From positions 1-15,919 of the forward strand of contig USBA01000022.1 in the NCBI GenBank assembly GCA_900552735.1: a stretch of 15,919 nucleotides of DNA. Direction: 5' to 3'. Under the pieces are notes generated by a model. The model was not told the origin of the DNA, ran no database searches, and saw only the letters and a program-made list of their open reading frames with translations. Made by a program: the position numbers and the translations under genes. The stretch is from an uncultured Collinsella sp. (lineage in GTDB: Bacteria > Actinomycetota > Coriobacteriia > Coriobacteriales > Coriobacteriaceae). Shown one piece after another: positions 6,478-13,090 of this stretch (position 1 is its first letter; every line of letters begins with the position of its first letter).

Positions 6478-6954
6478 TCACGCCAGGTAAGAGCGAAGGA
6501 TGGTGAGCCAGCGTGGGGGTTCGAGGTGGATGATATCGTCGGGAACTCCGGCGGGCGCATAGCCGCCAAAGAGCAGACCGGCATCTGCCGGATTGATGAG
6601 GCGCACGATCCATACGACGACGACCAGCACGCACAACACGGTGACCGCAATGTCGATACCACGCTTTAGCTTGCTCGATGCCACCTCCTCGCGCACGAAC
6701 GCGAGCACAAACGCAATCGGCACCACCCAAAACAGCGGATGGTAGGCAAAGGCAGCCGCATAATCGAGGCGCAGCGCCGCCAGCCACGCCCTCGTCATGC
6801 CGCATCCCGGACAAGGAATGCCCGTCATCAATCGAAAAATGCAGCCAATGTCGAGCAGGTAGAGCGCGAGCCAGGCGACAAAGAGCGCGCCGGTGCAAAA
6901 AAGGGCGCGGCGAAGGAGCTCTGCCGTGCCCCTATGTCCCTGGGAGCTGTTCAC
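6478..6954 (-). CDS. DUF2752 domain membrane protein
   Basis: The 158-residue product has the DUF2752 hallmark TGIPCPGCGMTRAWLAAL, a CPxCGxTR motif at the membrane boundary, followed by DYAAAFAYHPLF. There are three likely transmembrane segments: near residues 17-34 (ALFVAWLALYLL), 77-94 (PLFWVVPIAFVLAFV) and 106-125 (IAVTVLCVLVVVVWIV). The family's function is not established. The GTG at 6952-6954 is chosen because it leaves a 13-bp gap after the upstream zinc-ribbon gene, whereas the ATG at 7014 would overlap that gene by 47 bp. The ribosome site is weak (AAGGGCGG, close to the start), so translation may be coupled to the upstream gene. The start is therefore uncertain. The gene is probably co-transcribed with 6968-7576. 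Confidence 0.8.
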   Translation of the reverse strand: MNSSQGHRGTAELLRRALFCTGALFVAWLALYLLDIGCIFRLMTGIPCPGCGMTRAWLAALRLDYAAAFAYHPLFWVVPIAFVLAFVREEVASSKLKRGIDIAVTVLCVLVVVVWIVRLINPADAGLLFGGYAPAGVPDDIIHLEPPRWLTILRSYLA

Positions 6955-6967
6955 GCCGCCCTTATTG

Positions 6968-7576
6968 TTAGGCACGAGCGCCAAGGCGAGTGTTGTAAGC
7001 CGTTGCCATGGCATTGGTATTATTGATGACGATGTTCATAGCGAAGATGGGACCAAGGCCGCACAGGAGCGCGCCGAAGATCTGCCACAGAAGAACGGTG
7101 GTGCCGTTTTCCTGGAACACCAGGCCGTAGCGAGGAGCGTTGGCCTGCAGGCGGTTGCCAATCTTGTAATACCAGTAGTACGCGTAGAAGCCGCAGGTCA
7201 CAAACGATAGAAGGATGAATTCCGCCAGACCCGGCGTGTAATCGCCGTCATCCTGACACAACGTGTTGACGTCGCGTGCCAAGCAATACAGGAAGTAGAA
7301 CGAATAGATACCGCAGGTCACAAGAGAGAGCAGCAGCCAGCCGATCAGGCTGCGGTCAGCCTTAATGGGGCCATAGCCCATCGGAGCGGATGCGGACTGT
7401 TGGGCGTATTGACCGGTGTACTGCTGCTGAGGCTGGGGCGCGGGCTGAATAGCCTGGGCCGGAGCGGGCTGGGGCTGCGGGGCCGCAGCGGCAGAAGCGG
7501 CACCAACGGCGGATCCGCAAACAGGGCAGAATTTGGCATCATCCGAAATGGGAGAACCACAAGTGGGACAGAACAT
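6968..7576 (-). CDS. Zinc-ribbon membrane protein, DUF4234-like
   Basis: The 202-residue product opens with MFCPTCGSPISDDAKFCPVC, two CXXC pairs forming a zinc ribbon. A Pro/Gln/Ala-rich low-complexity linker follows (about residues 25-65). The rest is a membrane domain with repeated LLLSLVTCGIYSFYFLYCLA and ILLSFVTCGFYAYYWYYKIG segments (about 80-100 and 120-140) and a third segment, LLWQIFGALLCGLGPIFAM. The paired TCGIY/TCGFY helices fit a DUF4234-type domain, a name given from memory. The ATG at 7574-7576 has AAGGAGAG eight bases upstream. The function is unknown; the ribbon could bind a partner or sense a state. It shares its N-terminal design with 7772-9082 and probably forms an operon with the DUF2752 gene downstream. 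Confidence 0.85.
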   Translation of the reverse strand: MFCPTCGSPISDDAKFCPVCGSAVGAASAAAAPQPQPAPAQAIQPAPQPQQQYTGQYAQQSASAPMGYGPIKADRSLIGWLLLSLVTCGIYSFYFLYCLARDVNTLCQDDGDYTPGLAEFILLSFVTCGFYAYYWYYKIGNRLQANAPRYGLVFQENGTTVLLWQIFGALLCGLGPIFAMNIVINNTNAMATAYNTRLGARA

Positions 7577-7593
7577 GAGCCTCTCCTTTTCCT

Positions 7594-7610
7594 AAGGCGT
7601 CGCACGCCTT
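7594..7610 (-). promoter_or_regulatory. Leader hairpin upstream of the zinc-ribbon gene
   Basis: AAGGCGT (7594-7600) and ACGCCTT (7604-7610) pair around a three-base loop, about ten bases upstream of the AAGGAG ribosome site. A separate perfect 12-bp palindrome, TGTTGCGCAACA, lies at 7652-7663 in the same 195-bp spacer and could be an operator. Neither has a demonstrated role. Confidence 0.3.
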
Positions 7611-7728
7611 CAAACCTTACACGTCTACGTTCTCAACAATAGCCGCGACGTTGTTGCGCAACATTGACCAATTTCCGAGAAATTTTGCTGCAACCGTTTT
7701 CCCAGGCATTTTCTTGCTTTCGCAGTAG

Positions 7729-7763
7729 AAAAAGGCACCCCGGGCTCAGTTGCCCAGGGCGCC
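7729..7763 (-). terminator. Rho-independent terminator of the large zinc-ribbon gene
   Basis: An imperfect GC-rich hairpin occupies 7734-7763. On the minus strand it is followed by five T residues (7729-7733). It begins 9 bp after the stop codon at 7772. Stem, position and T-run fit an intrinsic terminator well. Confidence 0.8.
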
Positions 7764-7771
7764 TCGACCGG

Positions 7772-9082
7772 CTATTCGGTTTGATTGTTTTCGGCAGCAG
7801 GATTATCGCCCGGCTCATCCGCCGGCGTGGCAACGGCATCCCAATCGGGCTCCGCAGGCGTCGCCTCGGACGCCGGTGCGGGGACAGGAGCAGGTGCCGG
7901 GGCAGGGGCAGGCGCGGGTGCCGGGGCAGGTGCAGGCGCGGGTGCCGGGGCAGGCGCAGCACCAGTGGCTGCCGTGGGATTGAATCCCGCAGGAGCAGGC
8001 TTCTTCTCACCCGGGAGCACAAAAGTCAAAACGTCGTCCTTGTCCTCATCGGCCCATTCGCTTGCATAACGTGCAGCCCAATAGCCAACGGCACGGTGCT
8101 TGAGCATCTTGCCAAAGACCGTAAGGAACACCGTGACGAATGCAATCAGCACCAGGAACAATACGAGCGTGACACCACCGGCGGTAACAATCGCCTCGAT
8201 ACCCGTGGGGCGATAGTAATAGCCGTACGCGCCAATTCCGGCGATGGCACCAAAGACAGCTGTCAAGATCCACGTAATGGCGTTGGAAACCAGGCCCGTC
8301 AAAAACTCGGGAAGGAACGAAGCGCAGAACAGCTTGGTCTTTTTGTTCTTAAAGGCCGCCCAGACCTTATCGAGCGAAAACGCGCTCTCGACGCGGCCGG
8401 TCACCGCAAAGTGCATCACGGCGATGTCGGCGAACATGGTAAAGAAGACGCCCAGGACCGCCGCGGCAATCATAGCCAGAACAAACAGGCCCAGCGAACC
8501 GATCAGCGCGGCCTCGAGCGCATAAGAGCCGTAATATGAATACGAACCCGCGGCACCAATTACCACGCTCTCCACCAGCGAAAGCGCCACACCGATAACG
8601 GGAATGGCAGCGATAACCTTGAGCACGCCCGAGATAACACCCGAAAAGACGCCCAGACCAAACGACGTGGAGCGCATCAGCGGACGATCCATGCCGTCAT
8701 CGACCTTAAGCGACAGGTCGCGGCCCCATTCGATGCCAAAGCCAGAACCGCATGCGCTTGCCACACAGGCAGCCAAAAAGCCGATGGCAGCCGCGATACC
8801 GCCAATAACGGGAATAAACAGCACGAGTACCGACACAACACAAATCAGCGCCGGTAAAAAGGCAATCTGGCACACGCGCTGCAGCACGCCCGGAGTCTTG
8901 GTCATATCCTCAAACGCCTGAGCCACACAGCCCTTGGACGCATTCGCCACGGGCGGTTGCGGAACAAACTGCTGGGGCTGACCCTGAGGAGCAGAGGCTG
9001 CGGCACCGGCATTGGGGGCACCACACGCGCCGCAGAACTTGTCGTTATCGCCCATGGGGGCACCACACTGCGAACAGAACAT
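7772..9082 (-). CDS. Zinc-ribbon polytopic membrane protein with Pro-Ala tail
   Basis: The 436-residue product begins MFCSQCGAPMGDNDKFCGAC, a two-CXXC zinc ribbon very like that of the neighbouring gene. A Gln/Pro linker follows, then a membrane region of five or six hydrophobic segments (about residues 75-350) containing GFGIEWGRDLSLKVDDGMDR, which loosely recalls DUF4013-type proteins. The C-terminal tail is cytoplasmic-looking, with about twelve Pro-Ala repeats and an acidic end. The ATG at 9080-9082 is preferred because AAGGGATGAT lies upstream and the ribbon starts at once, as in the neighbour; ATG 9091 has no room for a ribosome site. The function is unknown. The gene has its own terminator, so it is probably not in the same transcript as 6968-7576. 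Confidence 0.85.
   Translation of the reverse strand: MFCSQCGAPMGDNDKFCGACGAPNAGAAASAPQGQPQQFVPQPPVANASKGCVAQAFEDMTKTPGVLQRVCQIAFLPALICVVSVLVLFIPVIGGIAAAIGFLAACVASACGSGFGIEWGRDLSLKVDDGMDRPLMRSTSFGLGVFSGVISGVLKVIAAIPVIGVALSLVESVVIGAAGSYSYYGSYALEAALIGSLGLFVLAMIAAAVLGVFFTMFADIAVMHFAVTGRVESAFSLDKVWAAFKNKKTKLFCASFLPEFLTGLVSNAITWILTAVFGAIAGIGAYGYYYRPTGIEAIVTAGGVTLVLFLVLIAFVTVFLTVFGKMLKHRAVGYWAARYASEWADEDKDDVLTFVLPGEKKPAPAGFNPTAATGAAPAPAPAPAPAPAPAPAPAPAPAPVPAPASEATPAEPDWDAVATPADEPGDNPAAENNQTE
7893..7957. repeat. 24-bp tandem repeat encoding Pro-Ala repeats
   Basis: A 24-bp unit starting GGTGCCGGGGCAGG occurs at 7893-7916 and 7917-7940 (one base different) and partially at 7941-7957. It codes on the minus strand for Ala-Pro dipeptides in the tail of the zinc-ribbon membrane protein. 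Because the unit is a multiple of three, copy-number change would lengthen or shorten the tail without shifting frame. Confidence 0.75.
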
Positions 9083-9232
9083 CGAGATCATCCCTTCGTA
9101 TCTTGAGCGAATCATCTGGATCGCAAACGATGTCTTTGGCATCATTATCACCCAATGTGGGGACAAATACTCCAACATGACGCATTTGCAATGCGCAGGG
9201 CGCTATTCGATTGTTTGATGAGCTCGACCGCG

Positions 9233-10255
9233 TTAGTTCGTTCCGCGGAAACCCTTGCCGACGATCTCGGAGCTGTCGACAATCGTGATAAAGGCACCCG
9301 GATCGATCTCGCGCGCGTAGCGACGCAGTTGCACGGCCTCGCGACGACTCAGCACGCTCATAATCACCGTCACGCACTTGCCCGAGAAAGCACCGTAGCC
9401 GCGGCTGATGGTCGCCGTGCGGTTGAGATGCTTGACGATAAACTCCTCGACCTTAAGGGGCTCGGAACAAATGACCGTGCAGACTTTGCGCAGATGAATG
9501 CTCTCAATGGCTTTGTCGACCACAAGCGTCTTGGCAAACAGGCCGAGCACGCAGTACAGACCGACACGCGGGCCATACAAAAAGGCCGCGATGGTCACGA
9601 TGCCGATATCGACCAGCAGCAGGGCGCGGCCAATCTCGAGCGTCGTGCGGCGCTTGAGGATCATGGCAAGAATGTCCGTGCCGCCCGTCGAGGCGCCAAT
9701 ATCAAAGACGATGGCGCTGCCGAGCGCCGGCAGTATCACGGCAAAGCACAGGTCGAGCCACATATCGCCCGTCATCGAGACATCAGTCGGGATAAAGAGT
9801 TCAAAAAGCGAAACATAGGCGGACAGCGCAAACGAGGCGAAGACGCTCCACAGGATTGCCTTGCGCTCCAAAAAGATAAAGCCCAAAACGACGAGAACCG
9901 CGTTAATAATCCACATAAAGACGCCGACGGGCAGGGTCGGGAACAGCGTGGACAGAATGACCGACACGCCCGAGGTGCCGCCAAAAGCAAAGTGATTAGG
10001 GGTTTTAAACGCAACGATGGCGAAGGCCGTAAGAATCAGGCCCATATTGAGCTCGGCAAAAAAGCGCGGAAAGCCCGGCTCCTGGCTGCGCTTTTGACCG
10101 GCACGCTCGCCGCGCTCGATATCGGTGCGATCAACCACGCGCTCCATCGGCACCACGGGAGGACGATGCATCTCCTCGGCAGCACGCGATGCCGCCTCTG
10201 CCGCGGCGGCCTCAATCGCCCATGCCTTGCTTTCTGTTTCGTGCTCGTCGGGCAT
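9233..10255 (-). CDS. YitT family membrane protein (DUF161 plus DUF2179)
   Basis: The 340-residue product has a charged, Ala/Glu-rich N-terminal region (about residues 1-68), then five or six hydrophobic segments typical of the YitT membrane domain, including LILTAFAIVAFKTPNHFAFG and ASTGGTDILAMILKRRT. A soluble C-terminal DUF2179 domain follows, with VCTVICSEPLKVEEFIV, TATISRGYGAFSGK and DPGAFITIVDSSEIVGKGF. The family is widespread in Gram-positive bacteria, is often annotated as an uncharacterised transporter-like protein, and has no firm function. The ATG at 10253-10255 has GAGGAG about nine bases upstream. The N-terminal extension of about 65 residues is longer than in the usual family member of about 280-290 residues. 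It appears to be transcribed alone. Confidence 0.92.
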   Translation of the reverse strand: MPDEHETESKAWAIEAAAAEAASRAAEEMHRPPVVPMERVVDRTDIERGERAGQKRSQEPGFPRFFAELNMGLILTAFAIVAFKTPNHFAFGGTSGVSVILSTLFPTLPVGVFMWIINAVLVVLGFIFLERKAILWSVFASFALSAYVSLFELFIPTDVSMTGDMWLDLCFAVILPALGSAIVFDIGASTGGTDILAMILKRRTTLEIGRALLLVDIGIVTIAAFLYGPRVGLYCVLGLFAKTLVVDKAIESIHLRKVCTVICSEPLKVEEFIVKHLNRTATISRGYGAFSGKCVTVIMSVLSRREAVQLRRYAREIDPGAFITIVDSSEIVGKGFRGTN

Positions 10256-10344
10256 TACGGCAACTCCTCGTTAACAATTTGGAAACAATGCGCCCATTAG
10301 GGTAACGCGGAACGCGACGATTGCAACCCCTAGTTAGACGAGCG

Positions 10345-10368
10345 GTATGCCTACATCGGGGGGCATAC
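10345..10368. repeat. Small perfect hairpin
   Basis: GTATGCC (10345-10351) pairs with GGCATAC (10362-10368) around a ten-base loop. It sits between the asp23 terminator and the YitT promoter region, in a spacer (10256-10463) with no gene. The role is unknown. Confidence 0.35.
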
Positions 10369-10372
10369 AAAT

Positions 10373-10410
10373 AACGGCCGGCCACGCTTTTGCTTGCGCG
10401 GTCGGCCGTT
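10373..10410 (-). terminator. Terminator of the amaP-DUF2273-asp23 unit
   Basis: AACGGCCG (10373-10380) and CGGCCGTT (10403-10410) form a perfect 8-bp stem that continues imperfectly inward. It lies about 54 bp beyond the asp23 stop. The minus strand continues into ATTTGTATG, a weak T-rich tail. The adjoining hairpin repeat at 10411-10465 may add to termination. Confidence 0.55.
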
Positions 10411-10465
10411 TAACGTTTTCGCAGATAAAACCTGCCAAAACAAACCTGTCCCTTTTTGGAAGGTT
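10411..10465 (+). repeat. 55-bp hairpin repeat, copy 1 (GGGACAGG-loop family)
   Basis: This copy matches 15295-15349 on the opposite strand at 51 of 55 positions. It contains arms at 10429-10440 (AACCTGCCAAAA) and 10454-10465 with one mismatch, and a 13-base loop carrying CCTGTCCCT, the complement of GGGACAGG. Its right end includes bases of the asp23 stop codon (10464-10466). It is an intergenic palindromic repeat resembling REP-type elements. Confidence 0.8.
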
Positions 10466-10985
10466 ACTCGTGCTGGCTGGTGCGGTGCTCGTACTCCTCG
10501 GGGGTGATGACGTCCTCGATGCGCAGGTTGACGCCCGCCACCTCAAGGCCGGTCATCGCGGCAAGGCGCTCGGTGACACGCGCCTTGACATCGTCAAAGA
10601 TCGCGGGCGCATAGGCGCCGTACTCGATAATGACGGAGATGTTGACGACCACGCGATTGTCATCGGTGACCTCGACCGTCACGCCCTTGGTCAGATTCTC
10701 GGCACCAAACTGCTCCTGCACAAAATGCATGAGGTTACCCTTCATGCCCAGAACGTGCGGAACCTCGCGGGTGGCCATGGCAACGATCTTCTCGATCACG
10801 CCGTTGGAATAGGTCAGCGAGTCCTCGGACTCGTCCGTTTCCTCATCATCCTCGTCCGCATCATCGGCGGGCTCGGCCTCGACGAGCGCCTCGTCCTCGA
10901 GCGTTACGTCCTCGGCCTCGGCGGTGACGGTCTCGTCTGCCTCGAGCTCGGTATCGGCCACATCGACCTTCGTGTTAAAAGCCAT
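10464..10985 (-). CDS. Asp23/Gls24 family envelope stress protein
   Basis: The 173-residue product has an Asp23 domain in its C-terminal two thirds: LTYSNGVIEKIVAMATREVP near 58-77, VTVEVTDDNRVVVNISVIIE, then VKARVTERLAAMTGLEVAGV and the ending LRIEDVITPEEYE. The first 57 residues are almost wholly acidic and low-complexity (Glu, Asp, Ala), an extension not found in minimal Asp23 proteins. In staphylococci Asp23 is a soluble protein tethered to the membrane by AmaP and linked to cell-envelope stress; the same arrangement is inferred here from the neighbours. The ATG at 10983-10985 has AAGGAGGA upstream. It is the last gene of the unit, 44 bp after the DUF2273 gene. Confidence 0.92.
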   Translation of the reverse strand: MAFNTKVDVADTELEADETVTAEAEDVTLEDEALVEAEPADDADEDDEETDESEDSLTYSNGVIEKIVAMATREVPHVLGMKGNLMHFVQEQFGAENLTKGVTVEVTDDNRVVVNISVIIEYGAYAPAIFDDVKARVTERLAAMTGLEVAGVNLRIEDVITPEEYEHRTSQHE

Positions 10986-11029
10986 GGTTCCTCCTTATGC
11001 CCACCGCACACGCGGCGGTCGAATACATA

Positions 11030-11407
11030 CTAGCGGCCGCTAAACAGACGACCGAAGAAGTTGACGATCCCGTTCTCGCCGTCACGGATCTGGCCAATCA
11101 CGGCGCCGATCAGTACAAAGAAAGCGATGACGAGCGTATCCCACAGGCCGAGCGTGAGCACCAGCACGGCGAGCACAAAACCAGCGACGGCTCCAAGCGT
11201 GGTGTTGGGATGACGGACGGCATAGCTCCAGATGGCTGCCCCCGTACCCTTGATGAGACCCATGGCCTCATCAAAATCATTGGCGACCGCGTCATGCGAC
11301 TCGGCGCCCTCTACCTTGGGATCGACGACCTCGCCTACCGGCGCAGCGCTCTGATCGATGGTCAGGCGCGGAGTGCAGACGGTCTTGTCCTGATTGGTAT
11401 CACTCAC
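11030..11407 (-). CDS. DUF2273 family small membrane protein
   Basis: The 125-residue product starts at a GTG (11405-11407) preceded by GGAGG with an eight-base spacing. Two hydrophobic helices lie near residues 68-87 and 89-107, followed by the family-typical GAVIGQIRDGENGIVNFFGR near 101-120. DUF2273 proteins are usually only about 60-80 residues; here about 60 extra polar residues precede the helices, ending in an amphipathic stretch. The start overlaps the amaP stop by eight bases (GTGAGTGA), which indicates translational coupling. Reading further upstream in this frame gives an implausible Arg/Pro-rich protein, so the GTG is preferred. The likely role is a membrane partner of the Asp23/AmaP complex. 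Confidence 0.88.
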   Translation of the reverse strand: MSDTNQDKTVCTPRLTIDQSAAPVGEVVDPKVEGAESHDAVANDFDEAMGLIKGTGAAIWSYAVRHPNTTLGAVAGFVLAVLVLTLGLWDTLVIAFFVLIGAVIGQIRDGENGIVNFFGRLFSGR

Positions 11408-11945
11408 CGGAAACCTCCACGGTCTGGACGGTAGTCTTGGACGGCAAAAAACGAACGCGCGCAGTCGTGCCCGGCGTGCCGAGCATGGTGTCGCAGGCCT
11501 CCTCGATACGTTGCTGCATCGCGGCTGCAAGGGAGGCCACGTCCCGGTCGTCGAGCGCGATGGCGTCGACCTTAAAACGGACGCGCGATTCGTCGGAGCC
11601 CTGCACGCGTGCCTCGACATGCTCGACCATCACTCGGTCGTCGCGCTCTGCCGCGGTGCGAGCACACGAAGAGAGGGCAGCGAGCGTGACCTCGATATTG
11701 TGCTCCCCCGCCGGATGCACGCAGGACGGCTCGCGACGAGCAAACATCAGGCGGAAGAAACCCACGAGCACGCCGAGCGCCACGACACCGCCGCACACCG
11801 TAACAACGATGCGAGGCAGCGGATCGCGCATCAGCAGCATAAAGCGATACGTATACGGCCCCCAAAACTGGCAGACAAGCGTACCCAGCGCCACGATGGC
11901 GGCGGCAAGATACACGATCGCTAGGGCTCGTTTGAGTACGCGCAC
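11400..11945 (-). CDS. amaP: Alkaline shock response membrane anchor protein AmaP
   Basis: The 181-residue product has two transmembrane helices, near residues 8-27 (AIVYLAAAIVALGTLVCQFW) and 45-66 (RIVVTVCGGVVALGVLVGFF). A soluble domain follows whose VTLAALSSCARTAAERDDRV and FKVDAIALDDRDVASLAAAM stretches fit AmaP. AmaP anchors Asp23 to the cytoplasmic membrane. The start is a GTG at 11943-11945 with GGGAG seven bases upstream; no ATG fits. It is the first gene of the amaP-DUF2273-asp23 unit, and its stop overlaps the next start. A TATAAT box lies about 50 bp upstream, within the tail of the yebC terminator. The family call rests on domain layout and gene context more than on sharp motifs. 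Confidence 0.85.
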   Translation of the reverse strand: MRVLKRALAIVYLAAAIVALGTLVCQFWGPYTYRFMLLMRDPLPRIVVTVCGGVVALGVLVGFFRLMFARREPSCVHPAGEHNIEVTLAALSSCARTAAERDDRVMVEHVEARVQGSDESRVRFKVDAIALDDRDVASLAAAMQQRIEEACDTMLGTPGTTARVRFLPSKTTVQTVEVSGE

Positions 11946-11995
11946 GTGGCGCTCCCTTCAAATCTCGGCTCTCGAAATGCAAAACGGTTCGCATC

Positions 11996-12001
11996 ATTAT
12001 A
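11996..12001 (-). promoter_or_regulatory. -10 box (TATAAT) for the amaP unit
   Basis: A perfect TATAAT on the minus strand lies about 51 bp before the amaP GTG. No good -35 stands 17 bp upstream (TGAGGC at best), and that position falls inside the yebC terminator stem. The promoter may depend on an activator or on another sigma factor that tolerates a poor -35. Confidence 0.45.
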
Positions 12002-12043
12002 AAAGAGCCGGGTCCGGTGCCTCATGCACGCGGATCCGGCTCA
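12001..12043 (-). terminator. Intrinsic terminator after yebC
   Basis: GAGCCGG and GTCCG on the left (12005-12016) pair with CGGAT and CCGGCTC on the right (12031-12042) with one mismatch, around a loop of about 14 bases. On the minus strand the stem is followed directly by TTTTATAAT, so the U-run runs into the amaP -10 box. It lies about 70 bp after the yebC stop. A small hairpin, GCACGG (12089-12094) with CCGTGC (12101-12106), lies between. Confidence 0.8.
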
Positions 12044-12111
12044 TCTATTCCACGAGGCTTGCATGCTCGCTTCATTATGCCCAGATATGCACGGCTCAAT
12101 CCGTGCGGGCG

Positions 12112-12918
12112 CTACTCCTCCTCGAGGGCAGCGATAACCTCGTCGGTCATGTCCATGGTGCTGTAGACGTCCTGGACGTCGTCGAGCTCCTCAAGACGGT
12201 CGATGAGGCGCTGAACCTTCTTGGCGTCGGCACCGGAAACCTCGGTCGGGGTGGTCGGGACCATGGTGGTCTCGGAGCCCTTGACCTGGATGCCCTGCTC
12301 CTCGAGTGCCTTGGAAACAGCCATGACGTCGTTGGCAGCGGTCCAGACGATCCACTCCTCGCCGGCGTCCTCGTAGTCCTCGCCACCGGCCTCGGCGATC
12401 GCCATCATAAACTCATCCTCGTCACCGGCAGCACCGTTGGCGATCATGGTCTCCTTCTTGGCGTTCTCGTCCAGGACCTCCTTGGCAACGACGATCTGGC
12501 CCTTGCGCTCAAACTGGAAGGCGACGGAACCGGAGGTGCCCAGGTTGCCACCAGCGTGGGAGAAGGCGGAACGGACATCGGCGGCGGTGCGGTTGCGGTT
12601 GTCGGTCAGGCAGTCGACGTAGACGGCAACGCCGGCGGGACCGTAGCCCTCGTACACGATGTTCTCGTAGACGGCGGCATCGGCACCAGAACCAAAGGCC
12701 TTATCGATAGCGGACTTGATCTTGTCCTTAGGCATGGACTGAGCCTTGGCCTTGGCAACGGCAGCGGCGAGGCTGGCGTTGTTCTCGGGCAGCGGGTCGC
12801 CGCCGAGACGGGCAGCAACGGTGATGTTGCGGCTGAGCTTGGAGAAGAGGGCGGAACGCTTGGCGTCCTGCGCGCCCTTACGATGCTTGGTTGTGGCCCA
12901 CTTAGAGTGTCCGGACAT
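12112..12918 (-). CDS. yebC: YebC/PmpR family protein (TACO1-like)
   Basis: The 268-residue product opens MSGHSKWATTKHRKGAQDAK, the family signature, and continues with LSRNITVAARLGGDP, MPKDKIKSAIDKA, NIVYEGYGPAGVAVYVDCLT (about 86-105), DNRNRTAADVRSAFSHAGGN and GSVAFQFERKG. Its C-terminal end is VQRLIDRLEELDDVQDVYST. YebC-type proteins were described as DNA-binding regulators and more recently as ribosome-associated factors that help translate proline-rich stretches, as TACO1 does in mitochondria. The protein is some 20 residues longer than the usual 240-250, from an insert near residues 143-165 before EDEFMMAIAEAGGEDYE. The ATG at 12916-12918 has AGGAG upstream. The gene appears monocistronic. 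The 172 bp upstream, up to the next gene, are AT-richer and should hold its promoter. Confidence 0.95.
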   Translation of the reverse strand: MSGHSKWATTKHRKGAQDAKRSALFSKLSRNITVAARLGGDPLPENNASLAAAVAKAKAQSMPKDKIKSAIDKAFGSGADAAVYENIVYEGYGPAGVAVYVDCLTDNRNRTAADVRSAFSHAGGNLGTSGSVAFQFERKGQIVVAKEVLDENAKKETMIANGAAGDEDEFMMAIAEAGGEDYEDAGEEWIVWTAANDVMAVSKALEEQGIQVKGSETTMVPTTPTEVSGADAKKVQRLIDRLEELDDVQDVYSTMDMTDEVIAALEEE

Positions 12919-13090
12919 ACGTGTCTCCTATCGGTTTCGACCTAAAGCCCAGCGTGGATGCTCGGGCAATATAAACAAACGCTATAAATGATATACCTAC
13001 TGGCCTGTGAGATAAACAAAAAAATGAAGGCGTCGTGATGATGCAGCCCCTTGGCACAAAGCAGCCTGACCCCAATGCGCCAATCTTTGG

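Noticed and set aside
6500..6535. GGTTCGA motif resembling a tRNA T-loop
   Set aside because: It lies inside the DUF2752 coding region, and no acceptor, D or anticodon stems surround it.
9155..10300. 381-codon plus-strand frame antisense to the YitT gene
   Set aside because: It is rich in Arg, His, Asp and Ala, with no domain, and is a shadow of a clear family member on the minus strand.
11437..12945. 502-codon plus-strand frame across amaP and yebC
   Set aside because: It crosses two well-supported minus-strand genes and the terminator between them, and has no recognisable domain.
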